A stretch of 52,207 bases of DNA from G963674665 sp964609625. Its GTDB lineage: Bacteria > Desulfobacterota > Desulfovibrionia > Desulfovibrionales > Desulfovibrionaceae. The translations under genes were made by a program, and so were the position numbers. Position 1 is the stretch's first letter. Every line of letters begins with the position of its first letter. The stretch is taken from assembly GCA_964609625.1 (NCBI GenBank), contig CAZSRS010000030.1, positions 1 through 52,207 of the forward strand, read 5' to 3'. The notes under the pieces are model-generated. The model saw nothing but the letters and a program-made list of their open reading frames with translations, had not been told where the DNA came from and did not search any database. Below are positions 34,093 to 41,373 of the stretch, piece after piece.

Positions 34093-34111
34093 CCGGCCTG
34101 GACCCGGCCGG
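34093..34111 (+). terminator. Weak hairpin after the UPF0280 gene
   Basis: CCGGCC (34093-34098) and GGCCGG (34106-34111) form a 6-bp GC stem with a 7-base loop, 35 bases beyond the stop. No T-run follows. Confidence 0.3.
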
Positions 34112-34163
34112 ACGTACTGCGCATTATGGAGGGGTACGGCTGGCTAAACTGTGGGGGGCTCTA

Positions 34164-34355
34164 TCATTGATCGAACAGCGCCTTGATGCGTGAGAGGAGC
34201 GAAGGCGCTCTGGCCGGCCTGAGCCGCGCATTGTGGTACCGCAACAGTTCCTCACGGTGTTGTCTGGAGGGCAGACCCGCGCTCCCTACGTCAAGGGCCT
34301 GTGTGCCAGCTCTGTTGGAGTGGTCGTTGTAGAGTCTGTCGTAGAGAACGCTCAT
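34164..34355 (-). CDS. Small hypothetical protein
   Basis: 63 residues from ATG 34355 (the frame also opens at TTG 34403). The sequence is basic and soluble (MSVLYDRLYNDHSNRAGTQA; HREELLRYHNARLRPARAPS), ending LLSRIKALFDQ. An AGGG lies very close to the ATG. Composition is protein-like, but I recognise no family. It lies downstream of dnaA in the same direction. Confidence 0.42.
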   Translation of the reverse strand: MSVLYDRLYNDHSNRAGTQALDVGSAGLPSRQHREELLRYHNARLRPARAPSLLSRIKALFDQ

Positions 34356-34472
34356 GGCCCTGCTTGTTTGGTGTCTGGAATTGTGCTTGAGGTCCTTTAA
34401 CAATACTCTAGAAAATTTGCAAGGGCAGAGACGCGCATTTATTTCTTTTTTTCGTCGAAAAAATGATAAAAA

Positions 34473-34481
34473 TAATCCACA
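34473..34481 (+). promoter_or_regulatory. DnaA box-like site downstream of dnaA
   Basis: TAATCCACA differs from the DnaA-box consensus TTATCCACA at one base. It lies in an AT-rich stretch (34404-34560) that also has a T6-CGTCG-A6 palindrome (34447-34463). That palindrome may act as a terminator for dnaA or the promoter region of the small gene. No gene is seen in 34404-34637. Confidence 0.4.
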
Positions 34482-34637
34482 AACTTTCTAAACTTTTTAT
34501 AACCCAGTTCGCTTTCAGAAGTTTATCGCGCAAGCACCTTCATCTTCCCCTCAGTCGTGAGTATTCCCGCCTGTTGCAGGCCACAACGTCAACCGTGACT
34601 CAGGACATCAAATTCCGGTTGTAGAAAACGCCCCTGG

Positions 34638-36035
34638 CTAACGGCTTGACGAAAAATGTCTGACCATCTCCATGGTACGTTGGAGCTGGCGACCGAGGGG
34701 CGTTTCCAGAGAGAGTTCGCGCTCGACGTTGTTGATACCCTTGAGCACTGTGGAATGCTTACGGTTGAAGCGGTCGCCGATGTCTTTGAGGGAGAGTTCC
34801 GTGTAGGTGCGTGCCATGTAAAAGGCCATGTTCCGGGCAAGTACAATCTGACGCTGTCGGCTCTTCGATTTCAACCTGCTGGAGGGAATCTCGAAACTGT
34901 CGCTGACAAAATCCACGATACGCTCCATGGAGAGGACCGGAGCCTCCAAGGCGAAATCACCGAGCACCTGCCAGGCCAGTTCGCTGGTGATGGCCTGATT
35001 GAGCAACCGGGCCTTGAGCACCAGGCTCTTCAGGCAACTCTCCAACTGGCGTACGTCGTCCTTGACCCGCTCGGCCAGGAGGTTGGTGACGTCATCTGGT
35101 ATCTGGATCTGGAAACTGGAGGCCTTCTTGCAGATAATTCGGCGCCTGGTCTCGAAGTCCGGCCGTTCGATGCGGGCCAGGAGCCCGGAACAGAAGCGCG
35201 AGGCCAACTGCGAATCCATGTCCTTGAATTCACGAGGCAACAAGGAGCTGGTGAAGATGACCTTGGCACCTTTGGCCTGCAGGGACTTGAGGGTGGCCAG
35301 CAGCTCATCCTGCATGCGTTCCTTGCCCTGAAAAAACTGTATGTCCTCGAGCAGCAACAGGTCCACGCTGTCGCGGAATCGGGCCTTGAAACGCTCGATC
35401 TCCTGCGCCTTCAAGGCAAAGACCATCTGTCGGGCGAATTCCTCTCCAGTGAGGTAGGCCAGTCGCACGGTACGCCCCGAGGACTGCCCGCTCAGGTGCG
35501 CGCCCACAGCATGGAGCAGATGGGTCTTTCCCAGCCCAGGCTTCGCGCTGATGAACAGCTGGTCGGTGTCCATGCCCGGAGTCGACTCGGCGCAAAGGCT
35601 TTTGCTCGCTACAAAGGCCAACTCATTGCACGGGCCCACCACGAAATCCCGAAACGTGTACAACCAATTCTGTTTGACACCTTCGGGCTCCTTGTGCCGC
35701 AAAGGCAGGCCAAGCTGCGCCTGGCGCGGCCCTGGGCGCAAGGAGGTGCCGTTGGCTCCGTGCCGTGTTGCCTGTCGTGTATTCTTGTCACACTCGCCGG
35801 TGCCGGAGACCTGGATCACCAGCTTGGGTCGCTGTCCGAGCACTGTTTCCGCCGCCGTGAGCAGCTCTTCCGAAAGTCTGTTCTCGACCCAATTGGCCAC
35901 GAACTCGCTGGGAGCGCGGACCGTGAGCACGCCATCGGCATAGCGCCCTTGTAATGGCTTCAACCAGACGCCGAAAAGACCAGGACTGACTGTGTTGCGA
36001 AGGACTTCTTGAATCGAGATCCAGATCGTTTCCAT
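34638..36035 (-). CDS. dnaA: Chromosomal replication initiator DnaA (variant signature)
   Basis: 465 residues from ATG 36035, where the family domain I begins (METIWISIQEVLRNTVSPGL). Domain III has Walker A KPGLGKTHLLHAVG (first Gly of the P-loop is Ala), Walker B LLLLEDIQFF and TSSLLPREF. Domain IV ends in the helix-turn-helix with RKHSTVLKGI. In most DnaA proteins this is R-D-H-S/T-T-V, so a DNA-contacting Asp is Lys here. It initiates replication by binding DnaA boxes and ATP. Unlike the usual layout, dnaN, recF and gyrB are not next to it. It could be the main DnaA or a second copy. Confidence 0.93.
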   Translation of the reverse strand: METIWISIQEVLRNTVSPGLFGVWLKPLQGRYADGVLTVRAPSEFVANWVENRLSEELLTAAETVLGQRPKLVIQVSGTGECDKNTRQATRHGANGTSLRPGPRQAQLGLPLRHKEPEGVKQNWLYTFRDFVVGPCNELAFVASKSLCAESTPGMDTDQLFISAKPGLGKTHLLHAVGAHLSGQSSGRTVRLAYLTGEEFARQMVFALKAQEIERFKARFRDSVDLLLLEDIQFFQGKERMQDELLATLKSLQAKGAKVIFTSSLLPREFKDMDSQLASRFCSGLLARIERPDFETRRRIICKKASSFQIQIPDDVTNLLAERVKDDVRQLESCLKSLVLKARLLNQAITSELAWQVLGDFALEAPVLSMERIVDFVSDSFEIPSSRLKSKSRQRQIVLARNMAFYMARTYTELSLKDIGDRFNRKHSTVLKGINNVERELSLETPLGRQLQRTMEMVRHFSSSR

Positions 36036-36253
36036 GCCTGCTGCAATACTGGGAGGGCGGTCTTGGAGCAAGGCGAGTGTGCATTACCTGCGCTAAGGGG
36101 GGGACCCATTTTTCCCTAGCCGTGATTTAATATAACTTTTTGTAATATTTGATAAAATTACTTTCCTTGCACTTGTCGGCCGCTCCCGAAAAACGGCTTC
36201 GCACTTGGCTCTGAAGCCAGAAGAAAAATATATTTCCACAGGGAGAAAAAAAG

Positions 36254-36262
36254 TTATCCACA
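36254..36262 (+). promoter_or_regulatory. Consensus DnaA box upstream of dnaA
   Basis: TTATCCACA is an exact match to the E. coli DnaA box and lies 219 bases upstream of the dnaA start. It probably serves autoregulation or origin function. Confidence 0.6.
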
Positions 36263-36313
36263 AGACACTCTCGGCCTTTCCCTGAAAAGCATAAATTTTT
36301 TCCCTGTAAGTCA

Positions 36314-36340
36314 TTCTCTAACAATATTGTAACAAGAGAA
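36314..36340. repeat. Nested palindromes in the dnaA upstream region
   Basis: TTCTCT (36314-36319) pairs with AGAGAA (36335-36340) and encloses the perfect palindrome ACAATATTGT (36321-36330). The shape suggests an operator for a dimeric regulator. Confidence 0.35.
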
Positions 36341-36620
36341 ATTAAGCAATGAAGTGATAGGTGCGTGATAGACGACTGACTGCTTGTCCTGATTCACTTT
36401 TTCAATTGGTCAAGCAACCAGGGATAACACTCTACAAAAACATGGCATTCCATCCTGAAGGCTAAACCTTGCAGGTCGAGGGTTCTCGGGCCATGGAACA
36501 TCCTCGCGATACCCGTATAGGGGAAAAGCCACAAAAAAAGCGATTCCAGCCTGTTTACCAGCTGAAAATGCCCTTTGAATGCCGTGCGGTGAAAAACTGC
36601 AAGGAAAGCGCGGGCGCTTC

Positions 36621-36634
36621 CGCCCACTTGGGCG
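36621..36634 (-). terminator. Short hairpin directly after thyX
   Basis: CGCCCA and TGGGCG form a 6-bp stem with a 2-base loop starting right after the thyX stop on the minus strand. The following sequence is not T-rich, so termination would be weak. Confidence 0.3.
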
Positions 36635-37384
36635 TCAGGTCGCGGGGGTCTCGTTCCCGCCGCGCAGGGGGTAGCGGCCGCAGGTGAAGCGCTCCCCTTC
36701 GGGGCAATAGCCCAGGCGTTCACATTTGGCGCCTGCACCGGCAAAGACCACGGGCAGTTCCTCGCGGCAGATGGCGAGCATCTTCAGGGCCATGGCGCGA
36801 ATCTCCCATTGGGCGCGCATGCAGCAGCGCAGCTCGAAAAAATGCAGCAGGCTGCGGCAGTTCATGGTCACCACGATTTTGCTCTCGGTGGCCTGCGGCA
36901 GCACGAACCGGGCATCCTCATTGGAAGTGGGGCCCTTGCGGCCCGCGGTCTCCAGAATGGCCTTGAGGTCGCGGTAGGCCCGACCCACCTCGTCGATGAA
37001 CACCTCAAAGCGCTGTTTGGCCTCGGGAATGCGTTCGATGGCCGGAGGCAGGATGTAGTCGAAGGCACTGCCGTCCACGTAGCGCTGGCTCTGCTGGGAG
37101 TAGGACGCCAGACGATGCCGCACGAGCTGGTGTGTGCAGGCGCGGGAGATGCCCTCGATGGCGAAGGTGAAGCTCACGTGTTCGATGGGGCTCTCGTGTC
37201 CCGACTCCAGGATCCGTGTGACGAAATCGGCCTGTTTGGCCGGATCGGCCTTGTCCGCGGTCAACCCCTCCCACATCTCGCCCACGAAACCAGGATGATA
37301 GCACTGCCGAAAGGCTGCGTAGATCAACGGCAGGGCATTGGGCGTATGCGAGAGCAGGGTCACGGAGCAGGTTTTCTGGGGCAT
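36635..37384 (-). CDS. thyX: FAD-dependent thymidylate synthase ThyX
   Basis: 249 residues from ATG 37384. The ThyX signature RHRLASYSQQSQRY (residues 89-102) and the preceding HESPIEHVSFTFAIEG are intact, as is the late active-site region MNCRSLLHFFELR. It methylates dUMP to dTMP with flavin and methylenetetrahydrofolate, replacing ThyA, common in anaerobes. It lies 20 bases after ruvB, suggesting co-transcription. The C-terminus has an extra Cys-containing tail (KCERLGYCPEGERFTCGRYP), which may bind metal. Confidence 0.94.
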   Translation of the reverse strand: MPQKTCSVTLLSHTPNALPLIYAAFRQCYHPGFVGEMWEGLTADKADPAKQADFVTRILESGHESPIEHVSFTFAIEGISRACTHQLVRHRLASYSQQSQRYVDGSAFDYILPPAIERIPEAKQRFEVFIDEVGRAYRDLKAILETAGRKGPTSNEDARFVLPQATESKIVVTMNCRSLLHFFELRCCMRAQWEIRAMALKMLAICREELPVVFAGAGAKCERLGYCPEGERFTCGRYPLRGGNETPAT

Positions 37385-37404
37385 GGTCTGAAGTTCCCGA
37401 AGTC

Positions 37405-38370
37405 CTAGGATTGACGCTTGATGTGTTGATAGGCCTTGGCCGTGGCCACGCGCCCCCTGGGCGTGCGCTGCAGGAAACCGCACTGCATCAGGTAGGGCTC
37501 GTAAATCTCCTCGATGGTGCGCACCTCTTCGGAGCAGGCCGCGGCCAGGGTCTTCACACCCACCGGCCCCCCTCCGTAATGGTCGATGAGCACGCCGAGG
37601 ATCACACGGTCCATCTGGTCCAGGCCGAAAGCGTCCACGTCCATGCGCTCCAGAGCCTGATGCGCCAGTTCCACGTCTACGGTGTCCAGGCTCTGGACCA
37701 GTGCGAAATCGCGCACCCTGCGCAGCAGCCTGTTGGCGATACGCGGCGTGCCCCGTGAACGCCGGCCGATCTCCCGTGCGCCGTCATCGGTGATGCTGAT
37801 GCCGAAGATGCCCGCGGCACGCTTCACGATACGCGCCAGATCGGACGCTGAGTAGAACTCGAGGCGGAAGACCACGCCGAAGCGATCCCGCAGGGGCGAG
37901 GTCAGCAAGCCGATGCGCGTGGTGGCGCCCACCAGTGTGAAGGGTTCGAGATCGATCTTCACGGTACGCGCACCCGGACCTTGTCCGATGACCAGATCGA
38001 GCTTGAAATCCTCCATGGCTGGGTAGAGGATCTCCTCCACCTGGGGGGGCATGCGGTGGATTTCGTCCACAAAGAGGATGTCGCGCTCCTGAAGATTGGT
38101 GAGAATAGCGGCGAGATCGCCGCTGCGCTCCAGCACGGGACCGGAGGTGGAGACGAGATTCACGCCCATTTCCGCGGCCATGATCTGGGCCAGGGTGGTC
38201 TTGCCCAGGCCGGGGTTGCCGTAGAACAGGGTGTGGTCCATGGCCTGCCTCCGCTCGCCCGCGGCTTGCAGGTAGATGCGCAGATTCGCCCGCATGTCGT
38301 CCTGGCCGATGAAATGGTCCAGGGAGCGGGGGCGGATATGTTCGTCCTGTGGGCAGAGTTCGGATTGCAT
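37405..38370 (-). CDS. ruvB: Holliday junction branch-migration ATPase RuvB
   Basis: 321 residues. The start is shorter than usual but has RPRSLDHFIGQDDMRANLRI, Walker A GNPGLGKTTLA, Walker B ILFVDEIHRM, sensor GATTRIGLLTSPLRDRFGV with the arginine finger, and the winged helix (TIEEIYEPYLMQCGFLQRTP, RGRVAT). ATG overlaps the ruvA stop (TGATG). It drives branch migration with RuvA. Confidence 0.96.
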   Translation of the reverse strand: MQSELCPQDEHIRPRSLDHFIGQDDMRANLRIYLQAAGERRQAMDHTLFYGNPGLGKTTLAQIMAAEMGVNLVSTSGPVLERSGDLAAILTNLQERDILFVDEIHRMPPQVEEILYPAMEDFKLDLVIGQGPGARTVKIDLEPFTLVGATTRIGLLTSPLRDRFGVVFRLEFYSASDLARIVKRAAGIFGISITDDGAREIGRRSRGTPRIANRLLRRVRDFALVQSLDTVDVELAHQALERMDVDAFGLDQMDRVILGVLIDHYGGGPVGVKTLAAACSEEVRTIEEIYEPYLMQCGFLQRTPRGRVATAKAYQHIKRQS

Positions 38371-38969
38371 CAGCGTTTGGCCGCCATGGTCTTGAGGGCC
38401 AGGCGCAGGGCGCTGGCCACGTCGATGTCTGGTTCCTGCTGAAAGATCTTTTCCAACACCGGCCTGGCTTCCTCTTCGGCATAGCCCAGGTTGGTCAGGC
38501 CGTTGAGCGCGTCGCGGAAGCTGGAGACCGAGTCGGTGCCGTCCACCGGCAGGACCGCGTCCCCAGACTTGAGCCTGTACTTGAGTTCCAGGAAGATATG
38601 CTGCGCCGTTTTCTTGCCGATTCCCGGCACCCTGGTCAAGACGCCGGGATCGTCTCCCGCGGCCACGCGGCGGAGGTCGTCCGGGGAGAACACGGAAAGC
38701 ATGGCCAAGGAGGTCTTGGGGCCGAGCTTGGAGATGCCAATGAGCGTCTCGAAGGTCTCACGCTCGTCCCAGGTGGCGAAGCCGTAAAGCAGCAATGCGT
38801 CCTCGCGGACGATGGTGCTGGTGTACAACTGCAATTCCTGGCCCTTTTCCGGAAGCCTGGAAAGCATGGGCGCGGAAAGGAAGACCTCGTACCCAGCGCC
38901 GCCTGGCGTGAGCAGAATGCAGGACTCTTCCGTCCTGAGCAGCAGCCTTCCTTCCAAATAAGCGATCAT
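38370..38969 (-). CDS. ruvA: Holliday junction-binding protein RuvA
   Basis: 199 residues. It starts MIAYLEGRLL with an OB fold (GGAGYEVFLSAPML; REDALLLYGFATWDERETFE), followed by the two helix-hairpin-helix units (LIGISKLGPKTSLAML; LTRVPGIGKKTAQHIFLELK) and domain III (ALNGLTNLGYAEEEARPVLE), which binds RuvB. Normal length. It is translationally coupled to ruvB. Confidence 0.96.
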   Translation of the reverse strand: MIAYLEGRLLLRTEESCILLTPGGAGYEVFLSAPMLSRLPEKGQELQLYTSTIVREDALLLYGFATWDERETFETLIGISKLGPKTSLAMLSVFSPDDLRRVAAGDDPGVLTRVPGIGKKTAQHIFLELKYRLKSGDAVLPVDGTDSVSSFRDALNGLTNLGYAEEEARPVLEKIFQQEPDIDVASALRLALKTMAAKR

Positions 38970-38997
38970 CCCGTTCCTTCCCCGTGGAAGCTCCCTT

Positions 38998-39252
38998 CTA
39001 CTCCGGGCTATACCCCTTGGAGCGCATGCAGCTGTCGATCATCTCCTCGACACGCTCCTTGCGGGAACTGTCGTCGGCCAGGTTGCCCGTGGCCTTTTGT
39101 GCCTCGAAAGCACAGCCGTGATAATCCTGCTCGGACTGTGTCTTGTCGAAATCCGGATGGGTATAGACCGTCTTGCCGCCGCAGCCTCCGAGCAGAAGCG
39201 CCAGGAGGAGCGTCGCCGGCAGGACCTGCATGGCGAATCCATGGTTCTTCAT
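38998..39252 (-). CDS. Small lipoprotein between ruvC and ruvA
   Basis: 84 residues. The leader QVLPATLLLALLLGGC has a clear lipobox (LLGGC, Cys about 24), so it should be an envelope lipoprotein. The mature part (THPDFDKTQSEQDYHGCAFE; ERVEEMIDSCMRSKGYSPE) has two further Cys and resembles short glycine-zipper-less lipoproteins whose tail reads C-M-R-S-K-G-Y. Function unknown. It interrupts the ruvCAB set, so it may simply be co-transcribed. Confidence 0.78.
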   Translation of the reverse strand: MKNHGFAMQVLPATLLLALLLGGCGGKTVYTHPDFDKTQSEQDYHGCAFEAQKATGNLADDSSRKERVEEMIDSCMRSKGYSPE

Positions 39253-39267
39253 GACTGCTTCCCTTCA

Positions 39268-39780
39268 TTAACGCATCTGGGCCAGTCGCGCCAGACGCCG
39301 ATGGTTGAGATGGCAGATGGCCACGGCGAGCGCATCACTGGCGTCCGCGGCCCAGTCCGGCTTACAGCCGAGGATACGGCCCACCATGAAGGCCACCTGG
39401 GACTTCTCCGCTCTGCCCACGCCCACCAGATTCTTTTTCACACTGGCCGGGTCATAACCGGTCACGGGGAGGCCGTTGACCGCGCAACAGGCCATGATGG
39501 CGCCCCTAGCCTGCCCCAACTTCAGGGCCGAGGCAGGATTCTTGTGGGTGAAAACCTCCTCGATGGCAGCCTCGTCAGGTCCGTGACCACGGATCAGGTC
39601 GTGGAGTCCGGAATATATCTGGCCGAGGCGTTCACTGATGTCCACCGTGGTCTTGGGACGCAGGGTCCCGGCAGCCACCAGGGCGCACCTGCCCGAGACT
39701 TCGCTCACCAGGCCCCAGCCCGTGCAGCGGGAACCGGGATCCAGGCCCAGCACCAGCACGCGTTCACCCTGCCCGGCCAT
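39268..39780 (-). CDS. ruvC: Crossover junction endonuclease RuvC
   Basis: 170 residues from ATG 39780 (a GTG at 39792 that overlaps the yebC stop is the alternative). The acidic active-site motifs are intact: LGLDPGSRCTGWG, AAIEEVFTHKNPASALKLGQ, VGRAEKSQVAFMVGRILG and AADASDALAVAICH. It resolves Holliday junctions made movable by RuvAB. Confidence 0.95.
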   Translation of the reverse strand: MAGQGERVLVLGLDPGSRCTGWGLVSEVSGRCALVAAGTLRPKTTVDISERLGQIYSGLHDLIRGHGPDEAAIEEVFTHKNPASALKLGQARGAIMACCAVNGLPVTGYDPASVKKNLVGVGRAEKSQVAFMVGRILGCKPDWAADASDALAVAICHLNHRRLARLAQMR

Positions 39781-39788
39781 GTCCGCTG

Positions 39789-40535
39789 TCACTCCTCCAT
39801 GGCCGCCAGCACGTCGTCAGGAAGGTCGAAATTGGCGTAAACGTTCTGCACGTCCTCGTTCTCCTCCAGGGCGTCCACCAGCTTGAGCATCTTGCGGCCG
39901 GTCTCCAGGTCCAGCTCGATGGTGTTCTGCGGCACCATGCTCAACTCCGTGCTTTCAGGCACGATCCCGGCCTGCTCATAGGCCTTCTGCGCGGCATCGA
40001 AGTCCTCCACCGCGGTGTAGACCTCCCAGGAGTCGCCGCCATCGCTCACGTCCTCCACGCCTGCCTCCAGCCCCACTTCCAACAATTGCTCCTCGCCGTA
40101 CTTCTCCTTGTCGAAGACAAGTATGCCCTTGCGGTCGAACATCCAGTTCACGCAGCCCGACTCGCCCATGGAACCGCCGCTCTTGGCCAGGAGGTGCCGC
40201 ACTTCGGCCACGGTGCGGTTCCTGTTGTCCGTGGCCACGTCGATGAGCAGGGCAACGCCGCCGGGGCCGTATCCCTCGTAGAATATCTCGAGGATGTCGC
40301 CGCCGGCCAGTTCGCCGGTACCCTTCTTGATCGCGGTCTCGATCTTGTCCTTGGGCAGGTTCACCGCCTTGGCCGCGGCAATGGCCTGCCGCAACCGCGA
40401 GTTCATTTCCGGATCGCCTCCTGACTTGGCGGCGATGATGATCTCCTTGGCTGCCTTGGTGAAGGCCTTGCCCTTCTTGGCATCCTGACGCCCTTTGCGG
40501 TGCTGGATGTTCTTCCATTTGCTGTGTCCGGCCAT
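39789..40535 (-). CDS. yebC: YebC/TACO1 family protein
   Basis: 248 residues. The N-terminus MAGHSKWKNIQHRKGRQDAK is the family hallmark, followed by YEGYGPGGVALLIDVATDNR and ATVAEVRHLLAKSGG-like sequence. YebC-type proteins were long called transcription regulators, and recent work links the family to relieving ribosome stalls at proline runs. GGAGGA lies 4 bases before the ATG. It heads the yebC-ruvC-ruvA-ruvB order common in bacteria. Confidence 0.95.
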   Translation of the reverse strand: MAGHSKWKNIQHRKGRQDAKKGKAFTKAAKEIIIAAKSGGDPEMNSRLRQAIAAAKAVNLPKDKIETAIKKGTGELAGGDILEIFYEGYGPGGVALLIDVATDNRNRTVAEVRHLLAKSGGSMGESGCVNWMFDRKGILVFDKEKYGEEQLLEVGLEAGVEDVSDGGDSWEVYTAVEDFDAAQKAYEQAGIVPESTELSMVPQNTIELDLETGRKMLKLVDALEENEDVQNVYANFDLPDDVLAAMEE

Positions 40536-40550
40536 GTGTCCTCCTCTGCC

Positions 40551-40569
40551 GCCGGCCGTATGGGCCGGC
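40551..40569. repeat. GC-rich hairpin upstream of yebC
   Basis: GCCGGCC (40551-40557) and GGCCGGC (40563-40569) form a 7-bp stem around 5 bases, 16 bases upstream of the yebC start. It could fold in the leader. Confidence 0.35.
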
Positions 40570-40599
40570 CGGAACCGCTGTTCCGTACGTTGATACCCT

Positions 40600-40617
40600 G
40601 CCGTGCCTCGGCACGGC
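40600..40617 (-). terminator. Hairpin downstream of rlmE
   Basis: GCCGTGCC (40600-40607) and GGCACGGC (40610-40617) form a perfect 8-bp stem 45 bases after the rlmE stop. The loop is only 2 bases and no T-run follows, so terminator function is tentative. Confidence 0.4.
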
Positions 40618-40661
40618 GGTGAATGTTCATGAAATCCACCTTCATTCCGAAAACGCCGGAA

Positions 40662-41294
40662 TCAAGGGGTGTCTTCAGCCACGCATCCCGTGAATCCCAG
40701 CCCCACGTAGAAGGTCTCCTTGCTCTCGCTGCGCGAACTCTTGGGCTTGAAATTCTTGACCGAAGTAAAGCATTTACGCATGCGCTCGACATAGTGTTGC
40801 ACGTCCGGCCCCATGAACAGCTTGACCACGAAGACACCGCCCGGGACCAGCCACTGTCGGGCCACGTCCAGGGCCATTTCGCCGAGTTCCAGGGACCTGG
40901 CTTGGTCAGTGAACTTGACCCCGGTGGTCCTGGGCGCCATGTCGCTGAGCACGGCCTGGAACGGCCCGTGCCCGGCCAAGGCCTGTGGCAAGGGGCCGTC
41001 CACGGCGAGTACGTCGGCCCGCAGCAGGGTGACGTTGTCCGGGAATGCAGCCCTGCGTTCCCCCTGCGCCTGTTCGATGTCCTGGATGTCAACGGCCAGC
41101 ACCCGCCCCTTGCCCCCTACACGCCGAGCGGCGTACAAGCTCCAGGAGCCGGGCGCCGCGCCCAGATCCAGCACCCGGTCGCCGCCGCGGAACAGGGAGA
41201 ACCGCTTGTCGATCTCCTGCAGCTTGTAGATGGAGCGGGCCGGATGCCCTTCCTGCCTGGCGCGCTCGAAAAAATGGTCGCGGTACTTTTTCAT
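40662..41294 (-). CDS. rlmE: 23S rRNA 2'-O-methyltransferase RlmE/FtsJ
   Basis: 210 residues from ATG 41294 (longer starts add non-family sequence). RrmJ/FtsJ features are the RSIYKLQEIDKRF lysine, motif I VLDLGAAPGSWSLYA, acidic VLAVDIQ, SDMAPRTTG catalytic Asp, the FVVKLFMG lysine and the late ESKETFYVG glutamate, giving the K-D-K-E tetrad. It methylates U2552 in the A-loop of 23S rRNA. Divergent from the glycosyltransferase gene. Confidence 0.93.
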   Translation of the reverse strand: MKKYRDHFFERARQEGHPARSIYKLQEIDKRFSLFRGGDRVLDLGAAPGSWSLYAARRVGGKGRVLAVDIQDIEQAQGERRAAFPDNVTLLRADVLAVDGPLPQALAGHGPFQAVLSDMAPRTTGVKFTDQARSLELGEMALDVARQWLVPGGVFVVKLFMGPDVQHYVERMRKCFTSVKNFKPKSSRSESKETFYVGLGFTGCVAEDTP

Positions 41295-41373
41295 GTCACC
41301 GTGTGGCAATCTGTAGCCTAAAAACAGTTCACAGCCAATATAAAAATCATAGACAAAGTCTAGAAGGTTTGCC

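Larger units (their letters stand above)
36036..36634. other. 600-base AT-rich non-coding region upstream of dnaA
   Basis: Most of 36120-36360 is AT-rich, with one perfect DnaA box, a poorer one (ATTTCCACA, 36231-36239) and inverted repeats (GTAAT/ATTAC at 36142-36161; another at 36314-36340). It probably contains the dnaA promoter and might contain a replication origin. Two short overlapping frames (36493-36687 plus, 36394-36744 minus) exist, but neither is convincing. Confidence 0.5.

Noticed and set aside
36394..36744. Two short overlapping frames downstream of thyX (minus 36394-36744; plus 36469-36687)
   Set aside because: They overlap each other and the thyX C-terminus; neither has a good ribosome-binding site or known family, so I cannot choose either.
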